From Plotosus lineatus (Eukaryota; Chordata; Actinopteri; Siluriformes; Plotosidae), in contig CM045734.1 of the NCBI GenBank assembly GCA_024760905.1, positions 37,602,064 to 37,666,063 on the forward strand: a stretch of 64,000 bases of DNA, in the 5' to 3' direction. Position numbers and translations under genes: made by a program. The notes beneath the pieces were generated by a model that saw only the letters and a list, made by a program, of their open reading frames with translations, had not been told where the DNA came from and ran no database searches. Shown here piece after piece: positions 1 to 12,119 of the stretch (the first letter of the stretch is position 1; every line of letters begins with the position of its first letter).

Positions 1-484
1 CCATCCACACCATGAAAAAACAGCTTAAATCCTGCCCCTAAGCTTCTAGCCTTGCTACCTTTCCACCTGGTCTCCTGGACCCACAGTATGTCCACCTTCC
101 TCCTCTGCATCATGTCAGCCAGCTCTCTACCTTTTCCTGCCATAGTTCCAACATTCAAAGTCCCTACTTTCAGTCCTAGACTCATGCCTTTGCTCTTCTC
201 TCTCTGGCAACGGACACGCCTCCCGCCTCTCCTTCTTCGAAGTCTTCGACCAATAGTAGTCCAATTTCCATCAACACCCTGTTGGTTGACCGCACTGATG
301 GCGGTCGTTGTTAACCCGGGCCTCGACCGATCCGGTATGTCATTCTTTCTTGTGATTCGCATATTTTATTTGGCATTTGTTTTATGCCGGATGCCCCTTC
401 CGGACACAACCCTCTGCATTTATCTGGGCTTGGGACTGGCGTGAGGGAGAGACACTGGTTTTTGCCCCCCCCCACGGCTGCATT
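1..484 (-). mobile_element. LINE-A (RTE-like), 5' end fragment, cut by window edge
   Basis: On the minus strand this reads from the LINE-A 5' untranslated region into the start of the endonuclease domain (a FKLFFHGVDG-like stretch at the window edge). It aligns with the 5' parts of the full copies at 21364 and 61730. The LINE 5' end at about 484 abuts element X sequence, so it probably inserted into X; the second TSD would lie outside the window. Confidence 0.8.
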
Positions 485-2110
485 GTATGTATGTATGTAT
501 ATATAGTGTGTTACCCTTGTGTTAAGACGTCGTCTCTGTGACCTTTGTGTTTACACTGTTTTTGCGGACTTTTATGTAACCCTAAGCAAATATGGTTGGT
601 CAGAAGCATAAGCCTACTAGCATGGGTGCAAGTCTCATACACAGAGATGAATTAACTATCTGCTCAGCTCACCATGCATACTCAGTTAAGCAAAGAGAGT
701 TGTAATATGAATGAAAACCCGAATCCAGAAAAGAAAGAGAACGGTCCGCTCTGCTAGTGATTCATATCAGTGCAATCTGAGGATTAAACCAGTGTTCAAT
801 GGCGCCCTTGCTCACTTGAAAGACCGGAAGTCCATATAACCCACGCTTTGTCTCAAGCACAAAACAAGTAAACTACTTTCGGTGTTGAGCGCCTCACATA
901 TTGTAAGCGTTGATTGGCTGTTTTAAGCTTCATGTAAAGTGACTCCGCTCAGCTTCCTGCAAAGTGACCATCTGTCGACCATCGGAACCATTTACAAGGA
1001 GAAAGAGAAAGATCGCATCATAGAGAATGTTAAAGGTTATACAGTACAGACCTCAGCTACAGGAACATAATTGGTTCCCATAAAGTGTGTGTAAGGCGAA
1101 AAGTTCGTCTTCCGAACATTTATTTCCCATAAGAAACCATTAAAATGAGAATAATCCGTTCCCAGGTCCCCATAAAACATAATTTTCTACTAAATAAGCC
1201 TTAAAACTACACAAAAATATACCTTATTTTATGTATAATAAATGTGCTATTGTATTGTAATTAAAGAAATAAACTGTACTGTATAATAAAGTCGTTTTAT
1301 TTACCTTTGTGATGGTAGTTGATGGCTTGATGGAATGAAGTGGGAGGAGGAGGGAGGGAGGGACTTACTGTTTGGAAGGAGAGTTTGGAAACGCCTACTG
1401 TTTGGAAACACCCTTAGCCACACACGCACCCTTAATAGCTTCCTTGTTCTTAAGGATGGTAGCAATGGTAGACTTAGCGTACTGGTACTGGGACGCTAAG
1501 TCACACAAACGCACACCTCGTTCGTGTTTTTCAATGATCTCCGCCTGTGGTGGGGTCTTTTTCGGTCCCATAATAGCAAAAGTACACTCAATATGGTCCA
1601 AAATGTCTATCAAACACAAACCACTTCCGCACTCAAAGAAAGGGGCGTGAGCGTGCGTCAGCTTCTCGTGGCCGCCACTGTGGCGCTGTTCGACCGCGTG
1701 GTTTGGTTCGTCCGCCGAAAACTAGTTCGTCAGCAGAGACTATATGCTCGCAAATTTAATGTTCTTGAGGCGAAACGTTCGTGAGCTTAAGCGTTCGTCA
1801 GCGGAGGTTTTACTGTATTTGATAATGTATTTGATGAGTGAATTTGATTAAAATTTATCTATTTGAAATTACTTTGCTTGAATTGAATTTATTTGAAAGT
1901 AATGTTGATATTATTTGTTATTTTCGATATTATTTTACAATGTTATGTTTATAATAATTGCTTTAAGGGTGTTTTATGAGATACGGTAATGGTATTTATG
2001 GGTGTATCGTGCAGTATGAGCGTCATACGTCACTGTAACAACTTGGGTTCACTTTCAACTTTCGTTTGGCTGTCCGGAACCAATTAAAAACCTAAGTCGG
2101 GGAGCGTCTG
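485..2110 (+). mobile_element. MITE X, copy X1 (interrupted)
   Basis: This is non-autonomous DNA element X, also seen at 5150-6675, 57783-61940 and 62026-62909. Its right end reads GGGGAGCGTCTG followed by TA, matching the X terminal inverted repeat CAGACGCTCCCC. The left end is missing where LINE-A abuts. A Tigger-like element sits inside at 1042-1815. No transposase is visible in X. The CAG start and TA flanks suggest a Tc1/mariner/pogo-type target, which is inference. Confidence 0.65.
1042..1815 (-). mobile_element. Tigger/pogo-like non-autonomous element, copy 1
   Basis: The element is 774 bp and flanked by TA. Its ends are CAGTACAGACCTC and, reverse-complemented, CAGTAAAACCTCCGCTGACG. 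The minus strand (about 1395-1619) encodes a remnant reading MGPKKTPPQAEIIEKHERG and then STIATILKNKEAIK, which is the N-terminal CENP-B-type helix-turn-helix of Tigger transposases. The DDE catalytic part is absent. The uninterrupted X sequence at about 58470 (GGTTATATTTGATA) shows the empty site. Close copies lie at 29384 and 36413. Confidence 0.8.
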
Positions 2111-2183
2111 TATGTAAATGCTTGCTTATACATGGCATCAAGAAACTTTTATATTCATTTTAAATTTCCTGCTTTGTCTATAG

Positions 2184-2999
2184 ATCCAGCATGAGGCGTC
2201 ACTCTCCCTTCAGTTCTGGGATGATCCCACTTTAGATGGCTTCCAGGGTTTACTTATGACCCCTAAACCCATGATCAGGACATATGACAATGTCTATCAG
2301 TGAGTCTCCATCCATGTCATGTCAGTTCTGGAATGTCTTCTTGAGTTGTTGTTGTTGTTGTGATTGTGTTTACAATTAAGGCACTGTATGTGTTCTCTTA
2401 GACTGAAGGATTTGGTGAAAATGCAAGCCTCCTGTAAAAAGCTCAGCCTCCTTGCCAGTCTCATGGACTACAGCGGAAACTACATTCTCGCAGTGCTTCC
2501 ATTTATCTTGTCTCTTCTGCAGCGAGGACTCGGGGCCAGGATCCACCATTTGGCTCATTCACGCCTTCCAGACCCTGAGGTAAGGACCAGAAATGTTAAG
2601 CTTGAATATAAATTTTTTTCTTTTTTTTCTTTTTTTTCTTTTTTTCAGAAACATGAGTACAAACCAGAGTGGTCCCTTTTTATATGTGTGATGTGCATAA
2701 CCATTTATTAAGGACTAGTCTGTGATCCACCTCACTTCAGGATATAATTGTGACATACATGGTCATTTGTTTCGCCATTTTGTTTTTTGGTAGTGGCCAG
2801 TGTACAGTGAACCCCCTATGCACAAAGACCAGCCACCTGTGTCCATTGGCCTGCTGCTGAACCCTGTGGGCGCTCTTTCTGTTCTGGAGAGAGGACCGCC
2901 AGCAGACAGTGCTGAGGTAAGTCTACAGTGTTCCTTAAGTGTGTGCGTGTGTGTGCGTGTGTGTGCGTGTGTGTGCGTGTGTGTGCGTGTGTGTGCGTG

Positions 3000-3033
<34 letters not shown>

Positions 3034-6000
3034 CTAAATAATGCCAATTTACTGAATTTACCCATCACTGTTGTGCAGGCAGAAGAGTTTCGACATCTGT
3101 GGGGTTTTCGTTCAGAGCTGAGGCGCTTTCAGGATGGAGCCATCACCGAGGCAGTGCTGTGGTCTGGATCCTCCACCTGTCAGAGGAGACATGTCCTGCT
3201 GGAGATCATTACCCATCTGCTGAATCTGTAAGACTGTTGTGTTCATATATTTAAATGAATGTTTATTATTTATGTATTTATTTTATTTTTGTTTTACCAA
3301 GTGTGCTGCATGTATTAATGGATGTGTTTTCACTTTTTTTTAGTCATGCGGATTTACCCGAGTCATGTGTCCATTTTGCGGGAGGACAAGTTGATGACAT
3401 AATTAAGGTTGATAAACGGGTATGTCATATGATTTGCAATTATATTTGGATGGAAGGATGGATTGGAATGTTTAATTTAAAGGATGGACAGAAAGGGTAA
3501 TGGGTTGTGTAGCCGGTTCAGATAAATCAATGGATAAATTTGGAGTTTGCTGAATGGTTTCACAGATGGATGGATGCAAACAGCATTAACTACATTTTAT
3601 GAGGAAAAATATTAATAACAGTAAAAGAAAATAGGACAAAATAAAGTCCTTCTGTTTTGTTTGACCACCTTAAATTTTATTCATAGCACATTTTCACCAT
3701 GGAATTCCATGGCATTATTTCAACAAACTTCAATTCAGTTTAATTCAGGTTTATTTGTATAGTGTGTTTTATTATTGACATTGTCACAAAGCAGCTTTAC
3801 ACTGTAAAACAGTGAAAGTAGAGGCTTACAAAGGATAAAGGAATTTAAACATTTCCTATGACCCCTACATATCCCTAATGAGCAAGCTGTTGGTGACAGT
3901 GGAAAGGAAAAACTCTTTCTGTAGTTGTAAGTAAGAAACCTTGAGCGGAACCAGGCCCAAAAGGGAAACCCATCCTCATTTGGTTGAAACCAGAAAGATA
4001 CACACCGCATATATATGAGAAATTCATTACAGTCCAAAAAGTAGTCCAGGTGGTTACACAACTGTAAGTCCTAAATAATTGTGGGAAAGAGTTTATATCA
4101 CCAGCAGTGAAGAGTCATGTTCACAATTTGTTGGTGCACATCTGGGTCCATATCATCAGCAGGAAGGAGGGGCATCAAATATGAGAACTCTAACCAACAT
4201 CAGCACACCAGGTCAGTTAGGTATACTCATAATAGTGTAATGGAAATAGAAGATTTGATTATTGCGGAGTGCTAGCAGGGACTCTGGCTTGACTGCCTAT
4301 GGGACCATAAGTAAAAGAGAGAGAACCAGAAGGAAGACAGATGTCGTGACCCTGTGATGTTGGGCAATCAACCACACCAAACTTGAGGGACATCACAATA
4401 TTAAAAGACAACGTCCAGCGTCCGGATGATTTTTCAGTGACATCTTGAATCAATGATCAGAAAATCAAACCACTCTATAGTGTCCGACTACTTCTTTTCC
4501 TTTCAACTGTTCCCTTTCAGGGGTTGCCACAGTGAATCATCTGCCTCCATCTTCATGGAAGTCATATTAATGATTCGCACATTCGATTTGGCATAGGGTT
4601 TTACATCGGAATCCCTTGCTGACACAACCCTTTTTTTAGCAAGGGGCAGAAACACGCTGATGGCTTTGCAGCCAACTCTTGTCAAAAGTCAACAATGGCT
4701 CTTTAACATGCCTCTCACCATAGACAGTGAGAGTCATGGTCAGCCTTTGATAACCCAGTTAGGTGCACTGAGGGGACAGTGACAACCTTGTGGAGAGTGG
4801 GACTCGAACCCCCAACCCTAGGATCAGCGATCCAGCACCTTTTACCACCAGGCCACCACTGCCTCCTCGCCATAGTGTTCTACACTTCTGAAATATTTTC
4901 AATAGGGTTAATGTCAGGGGATTGCGGTTACTGTTAATGTATGAAAATTATCCACTCTTTCACTAGTTGAGCGCCAATGTTATCTGTGCTAGTACTGTAT
5001 GGTTATTTGGAATATTGACTATACAAGGATCCCTCACTTTCCGAGGATAATTGGGACAAGAGATCCCCGTGACCATTGAAATCCGCGAAGTAGGAGACCC
5101 CCCCCAACCCTCCGTGACTGGTGTATACGTACATGTATATGTGTATATACAGACGTTCCCCAACTTGGATTTTTAATTGGTTCTGGACGGCCGAACGCAA
5201 GTTGAAAGTGAACGTAAGTTATTACAATGACATGTGACGCTCATACTGTACTATACATCCATAAATACCATTACCGTATCTCATAAAACACACCTAAATC
5301 AATTATTATAAACATAACATTATAAAATAATATCAAATATATCAAATAATATCAACATGAATTTCAAATAAGTCACTTATTTATACCGAGTTACTTTACA
5401 TGAAGCTTAAAACAGTCAATCAACGCTTACAATATGTGAAGCACTCAATACCGAAAGTAGTGTACTTGCAAAAGTAGTGTACTTGCTGTGGGTTATACGG
5501 ACTTCCGGTCTTTCAACTACACAAGGGTGCAGTTGAACTCGTATAGAACACAGCTTGCACTGATTCAAAGTGGAGCAAAGTCAGCAAAACGAAGAGTTCT
5601 TTCTTTTGTATAAGTAAGTAAATATTATTCAAGAGATGCATACAAAGAACAAGTACAAATCCTAATGAATATTAATATAAAAATAAGTATACACTCTTAG
5701 GATTCTGCTAAAAGATAATAAATATCTGTAATTGTTCTGTAATTTGTGCATTCGGGTTTTCATTCATATTACAATTCTCTTTGCTTAACTGAGTATGCAT
5801 GGTAGATTGTGCCGATCTGAGCAGATAGTTAATTTATCTCTGTGTATGAGACTTGCACCCATGCTAGTAGGCTTACGCTTCTGACCAACCATATTTGCTT
5901 CGGGTTACAAAAGTCTGCAAAACAGTGAAAACACAAAGATCACAGAGACAACATCTTAACACAAGGGTAACATGATATATAACTGATGTTACATGTGCTG

Positions 6001-6505
6001 TCCCGATGTATTCATTCCTGATCATATCCATCCTTGTTACTCCCAATAAACTCCCCCTAATTGTTAGTGTGTACCTTACCTCAACAATGACCTCTGATTG
6101 GTCCATTATTTGGGGATTAACTATTATACTCGGTGGATAATGACTAAACCAAAATAATGGACACTCATGGTTTTTCACGGTCACTTGGAGCTGATGACAT
6201 CATGATCATGGTTTTAAATGGAAAAATATAAACATTTATAATCTAGTTCTGGTTTGGTTTTTCTTGTGCTTCCAAAAAGCATATTCAAAAACTATGAATG
6301 AGTTTAAAAACACACTATTACTTATTTACTTTTTTTGGTGTGTATGCGTATGCAAAAAATCCAAAGTTTAAAAATAATACCTTTTTACACCGTAGTTAGC
6401 TCAGCTCAAATTGCATGGTGTGTGTCTGCCTCAGCAATGATTTAAATGTTTTAAATAAACAACGAAACTGTAAAATGAAAATTTTAGTTTGTGTGTATAT
6501 GTATG

Positions 6506-6551
<46 letters not shown>

Positions 6552-8049
6552 TCAGTCTGTAGTTTGTAAACAATGAATGCAGCATCATTACGTCAGCATA
6601 CTACGTAGGTATGTCGAAACTGAATATTTGACTTTTTTTGGGGGGGGGGGGTGAACGTATGTCTGGGAGTGTCTGTAATATCAATAAATACATATTCAAT
6701 TATATAAATGCTTTAAATAACAATTAAACGTTAAAAAATAATGCATAAGATGTAAATGAAATATAAATACACACAAATACAGATGGTATTGTATGAGAAG
6801 AAGATGAGACAACATACATAAGTGCACGCGAGCATGCATGCGCGCAGATGCATGTGCACACACAGATGCAACAATGTAAGCAGTTTTGATGGGAGATTTT
6901 GGGTTGTTTTGTTTGTTTAGGGTTGGGTTTTTTTTTTTTTGTTTTTTTTTGATAATTTGCCTTGTTTTTGTGGCATTTTCCTTAACTTTTTCCCCTGTCT
7001 GTCTTCCTTTCGGCTTTTTCCCTTTTACTCGGGAGTCGCCACAGCGAATCATCTGATTCGCACATTTGATTTGGCAGAGGTTTTTACGTCGGATGCCCTT
7101 CCTGTCACAACCCTTTTAACAAGGGACAGAAACACGCTGACGACTTTGCAGCCTACTCTTTACGAAAGTCAGCAATGGTTCTTTTACATGCCTCTCACCA
7201 GAGACAGTGAGAGACATGGCCCGCCTTTGATAACCCAGTTAGTTTCCTTAACTTTTTCCCCTATTCTTCATTAATTTCCTTATATTTCAATTCGATTAAT
7301 ATATGTATTTTAAACCACGATGTACTGAAGCCGCCTGAATTGAAGTGTGAAGTAGCGAGGGATTCCTGTCTTGTCGGTTTCATGGAACTGTGCATCTCTG
7401 GTTCATGCTGTTATTGCTGTTTATCAGGCATCCAGTACAGGAGAAGAGGAAAGTCTAAAAGTGATACAGTGCTATGATGATCTAAGCAGAAAACTGTGGC
7501 AGCTGGAGGATCTTCCTCTGTCCATCACATCAGTGCAGGGTGCTCACCAAGCTCTGAGATACACACAGGTTACACACCTTTGCATTTCATCTGTTACTAC
7601 AGTTGCAAAATTATTCACTTCATTGTTGTATTTTTAATGAGCCTTCTCCTTATGTAGGTGTTTCCTCCGGTCCCAGTAAAACTGGCCTACTCATATTTTG
7701 ATCGAGAGAAGACTTCCCGGGCTTTGATTCCAAAGCAGGAAAAGCCTTGCCCTTGTTATATCACTCCTATAAAAGGTTCATTTTTATGATTATATCAGAA
7801 GTTAATGAATTTTAATGCTTATATTTTTATTCAGATCATTGTTCATAAGTACTAAATAAAAACTAACCTTTTAATTAATGTTAGGTACATTTCATCCAGA
7901 GAATCCAGGGCAGTGTTGGTTCTTCAACTGTTTTAGGTCTGTTGTTGTATAGGTACTACAGACCACTAACTGTTGGGTGTCACCTTATCCTTTAGATCGG
8001 TGGTCCCCAACCTTTTTATTACCATGGACCGGTCAACACTTGGCAAATT

Positions 8050-8115
<66 letters not shown>

Positions 8116-8132
8116 TAAATTTGCCAAGTGTT

Positions 8133-8168
<36 letters not shown>

Positions 8169-11100
8169 AACTTTATTTCAGCTGTTGAAAAATAACATTC
8201 GTGGAATGCTTATTATTATTATTAATACTACAGTGGCGACACGGTGGCGTAGTGGTCAGCACGTCCGCCTCACAACAAGAAGGCCTGGGTTCGATTCCTG
8301 GCCTGGGCGTTTCTGTGTGGGGTTTGCATGTTCTCCCCGTGCTTGCGTGGGTTTCCTCCGGGTGCTCCGGTTTCCTCCCACAATCCAAAGACATGCACAG
8401 TAGGTTAATTGGCCGTTCTAAATTGCCCGTAGGTTTGCATCGTGCAGAAGGCAATGGTAAACCACTGCACTAATCCTGCCAAGAAAACCTCCATGAAGAT
8501 GATATCCAAGGGGTTATCAACCTTCATGGCGGGTCGCCAATGGTCGTCCTACGACTTGGGCACTAGATAGATAGATTATTACAGTATGCCCTTGACTATT
8601 CGCAGTTTTGCACCCACGGTTTGAGTATTCGCTGACTGCCGAGAAACCGGCATGTGATTCAAATTCAGCCAATGGCTGTCCTCCTTTCTCCTGATTGGTT
8701 GAGCTGATGTCCCGCCCCTTTTTCCTCATTCGCGCACAAGTTGTCAATGAGCCTCTTTTGTTGTGTGTTTTATTTACCTGTTAATCTCTATGATACCACT
8801 CAAACGCTATGCGTCTTCTCTGGCTAAGCGATAGAAAACGCTGGATGTCTCTTGTAATGAAATAAGACTTTCACCTGAGAAACGACGGTTTTCTCTGAAC
8901 TGTTGTATTAAAATCTTTTTCAATTATTATTCCAGTACAGTACCTAAGTTCATGTTTATGCGTGAGATTTTATGTTCTGTAGCATGTTTAACAAACAATA
9001 CCAAAAGGATAAACTTGATTACAGAACTCTCCCGTCCTTTTACATTGAACTTGGAGTGACGTCTCCAAGATAGCACTGCCCAGAGGGTGACCTCGCGGAG
9101 TTCTCAGAGTCCAATTGTTTCTTTGTTCTTTTTAATTTGTTGTTTTGTTTGTTCATGTTTTGCACTATGCTCGTCTATGACCGATCGACCCTACTACAGC
9201 TATAAGATCGGAGTAGCTTCGAGCATGTATAACTAAGCACGCTCAACTGGGCTTCTTGTTAGCCGGGATGCGGTTAGCAGAGCTAATATGCTATGGTCGG
9301 CAGCTCAATGCGAGCTGCACCCCAGCAGGAAGCCCAGGTGGGAAGGGGCTGAACGGCGACTCTGGCGCTTGGGATTGCAGGGGATGAAGGTCGTGTAGCC
9401 AGCTGGTGCAATCTCCTCATCGGGTGTACTCTGCTCGAGCCATGTTTCACAGAAACACAGTCCTGTAGATCCCTCTGCGCTGCAATCTGAGCATGAAGCT
9501 CGTCCATCTTGTTTCGCAGGGACTGAACATTTTCGAGCAGTATGGCCGGAAGTGCTAACCAAGCTTCTGAGAACTCCACCTGGGCATATTGTTAGCTGGA
9601 GTGCGGTTAGCATTGAGCTACCATAGCATATTAGCTCACGACAGAAGTTGTTGCGTGCTTAGTTGCCTGAAGCTAAAGCTGCTCATAGCTGTAGTAGGGT
9701 CGACCAATCATAGACGAGCATAGTGCAAAACATGAACAAACAAATTAAAACGAACAAAGAAACAGTTTGATTCTGAGAACTCCGCGACGTTGCCCTCTAG
9801 GCAGCGCCATCTTGGAGACGTCACTCCAGGTTCGATGTAAAAGGACATGAAGCGTAATGAAGTTTATCCTTTTGGTATCATTTGTTAAACATGCTGCAGA
9901 ACATAAAATCTCATAGACAAACATTCTAAGAATTAAGTTAGGTAGTGTACTGGAATAATAATTGAAAAAGACTTTAAAACGAGTGCTTTACAGCAGTATA
10001 TGCTGTATAATGTTTATATTTTATCATCAATAAAAATAAGAGTAAAAATTGAAAGGTTTTTCTTCATCACTACTATATTTTACTACATTAATACTGTATT
10101 AATGAGTAACACTGTCTATAGAATGTGTTTAAGAAGCATATTTTAGCGCATGTAATAGATACATAGTATTTTACTTCCAGCTACTCATTCGCGCATGTGA
10201 CGTCATACATGGGGTTTTACTTCCAGGTACAGAACTCACGGATTATCTCAATTCGAGGGAGGGCTTGGAACCGAACCCCCGTGAATGTCGAGGGCCTACT
10301 GTATTATTATTATTATTATTATTAAGCACTCCATGAATGTTATTTTTCAACAGCTGAAATAAAGTTGGTTGGGAAGTAGAGCTTGAACTTTTCTTAAAAA
10401 AAACAACAACAGGTAATCATGCACCAGCTGGGAGAATGAAGGCTCAGTCTCACCCAAAATCCCCACTATTGTTCGAAACATGTCCAGCATGCCTCTGTTC
10501 ATGTGCCTTCCCCTTGTGGGTTACATTTTAGCGCTCAAATAACTGAGAATCCAGTCATTTTTTTCAAAATAAAAGACTTTTTAAAAATTAAAGATCGTTC
10601 AGACTCAGATCATAATTAAAACGGAAATAATGAATTATTTCTTCTGCTGACCGGTCCCGGCCCACGAGCCGGTGGTTGGGGACCACTGCTTTAGATTGTA
10701 CAGAAAGTTCTAATTCATAGAATTATGAAACACTTTTCCTGTCCAGTATTAAAAATATATATCATATCCAATGATGCACCATATCTGAACAAAAATCCTT
10801 TAGCTCTTTAAAAATGACATTGAATCACACCGACAGATAACATTGTGAGTACTCATGGACTATTGAATAGAAGTATAGCTTTAAATGTCGGATTTTTTGC
10901 TCTTATTTAGTGATCTGTCACATGGAAGGAAGTGGAAAGTGGCCCACTGACAGTTTGGCAATTCGCCACATTAAAGCAGCCTTCCATATCCGGCTGGGAG
11001 AGCTGCTTAAAAATCAGCATAGTTACACGTGCCGGCCGACACCAACGCACCTGGACGTGGTGAAGGTAATGTGCTTGTTCTGTTGTATTTTTATTGGCAG

Positions 11101-12062
11101 CTTGTGCATTAACTATTCTTTCACATTTTTCTTTTGCATGTGAGTCAATGTAAAGGAAGTTTTAATTGAAATGAAAAGATACTTTACATCACTACTGAAA
11201 CTACTTATGCTTTTCCCAGCTACAGTCTGAAATAAAAGCAGGAAAGATTAATACTTTTCATTCAAATTCTTTTCAGTGTCTTGTTTATGTATTTGAATCG
11301 CCTGTGTTATTTTGTTTAATTATCCATTTAAATGAATTCATTTTCCTGTGCTCCAATTACATTTGGTGGTGTTTTACTCTGTGAAAGTCTGTCTGCCTCA
11401 ACTTAGTGTGTTAAGGCTGTGTGACTCTAAGCAGTGGTGTATGAGCCACAATTTTGGGGGGCGGCTTCAGTTTTGCTATTAATGATAAATTATTTTTTTT
11501 GTTGTTGTTGTTGTTTTTTAAGTAAAGCGGTAGCCTTCTTGGGTTTCCTCTGAGGGCACAGACATGGGACAACCAATCCAAGTCATGTTCCATACATATA
11601 GGCCTCCACTAAAATGCTCTTGGGATGGGAAAGGGGGTGGACCTCTGTTATAATTAAGGTGGAGTTAATCTTTAAAGAAAAATAGAGACCGAAACCCGAA
11701 GTAAAGAAACCAATAAAAATTTTTAAGTTGCAATTATAATGGGAAGTTCGCTGAATATATTGGGTCTAGAATTTGTTAAAACACAACCTGTCTCGATTAT
11801 GATGTCCTTTCTATTGATGAAATTATTAAACCATGAAGATGATGGTGATGTTGTAAAACCTAAAGGTTTGTATTTTGGACTTGTGTTCAGGATGGACTGG
11901 TGTTCCGGGTCCAGGTGGCATATCACAGAGAACCACAGGTGCTGAGGGAAAGTGTGACCACCGAGGGTATGTTAATTTGTCGGGATAACGCAGAGGCACA
12001 GGCACTAGAGCTCGAGACCCAGCATAAACCCTTCCTCACCAGCACCCTGCATGGGTACATCG

Positions 12063-12119
<57 letters not shown>

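Larger units (their letters stand above)
5024..7368 (-). mobile_element. MITE Y, copy Y1, carrying X2 and a SINE-A
   Basis: Ends are CAAGGATCCCTCACTT on the left after TA, and GAGGGATTCCTG on the right, forming imperfect inverted repeats. Without X2 and the SINE it is about 550 bp, similar to Y2 at 56808-63033. Shared internal landmarks with Y2 include the run GTGGCATTTTCCTTAAC (reverse-complemented in Y2) and the sequence preceding the X insertion site. No coding sequence is seen. Confidence 0.6.
8582..10301. mobile_element. TA-flanked MITE holding a long inverted repeat
   Basis: Ends are CAGTATGCCCTTGACTATTC and, reverse-complemented on the right, CAGTAGGCCCTCGACATTCA, with TA outside each. 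Removing the inner inverted-repeat unit (8908-9979) leaves a core of about 650 bp. No transposase is seen. Confidence 0.65.
8167..10369. repeat. Inverted-repeat pair (about 58 bp) enclosing 2.1 kb
   Basis: The stretch at 8167-8222 (CCAACTTTATTTCAGCTGTT onward) recurs in inverse at about 10306-10369 with few mismatches, ending in ATT trinucleotide runs on both inner sides. These look like the ends of another nested element inside the hAT, or a fold-back duplication. Confidence 0.65.
7998..10688. mobile_element. hAT-type DNA transposon with nested insertions
   Basis: Terminal inverted repeats are CGGTGGTCCCCAACC at the left and GGTTGGGGACCACTG at the right, typical of vertebrate hAT elements. 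The 8-bp TSD CTTTAGAT occurs at 7990-7997 and 10689-10696. No transposase frame is recognised. It lies in the nol6 intron after the exon ending at 7775 and contains a palindrome, a SINE, a TA-flanked MITE and a long inverted repeat with a LINE fragment. Confidence 0.85.

Noticed and set aside
2763..3068. Thr-His repeat protein frame on the minus strand
   Set aside because: It is only the translation of a GT microsatellite.
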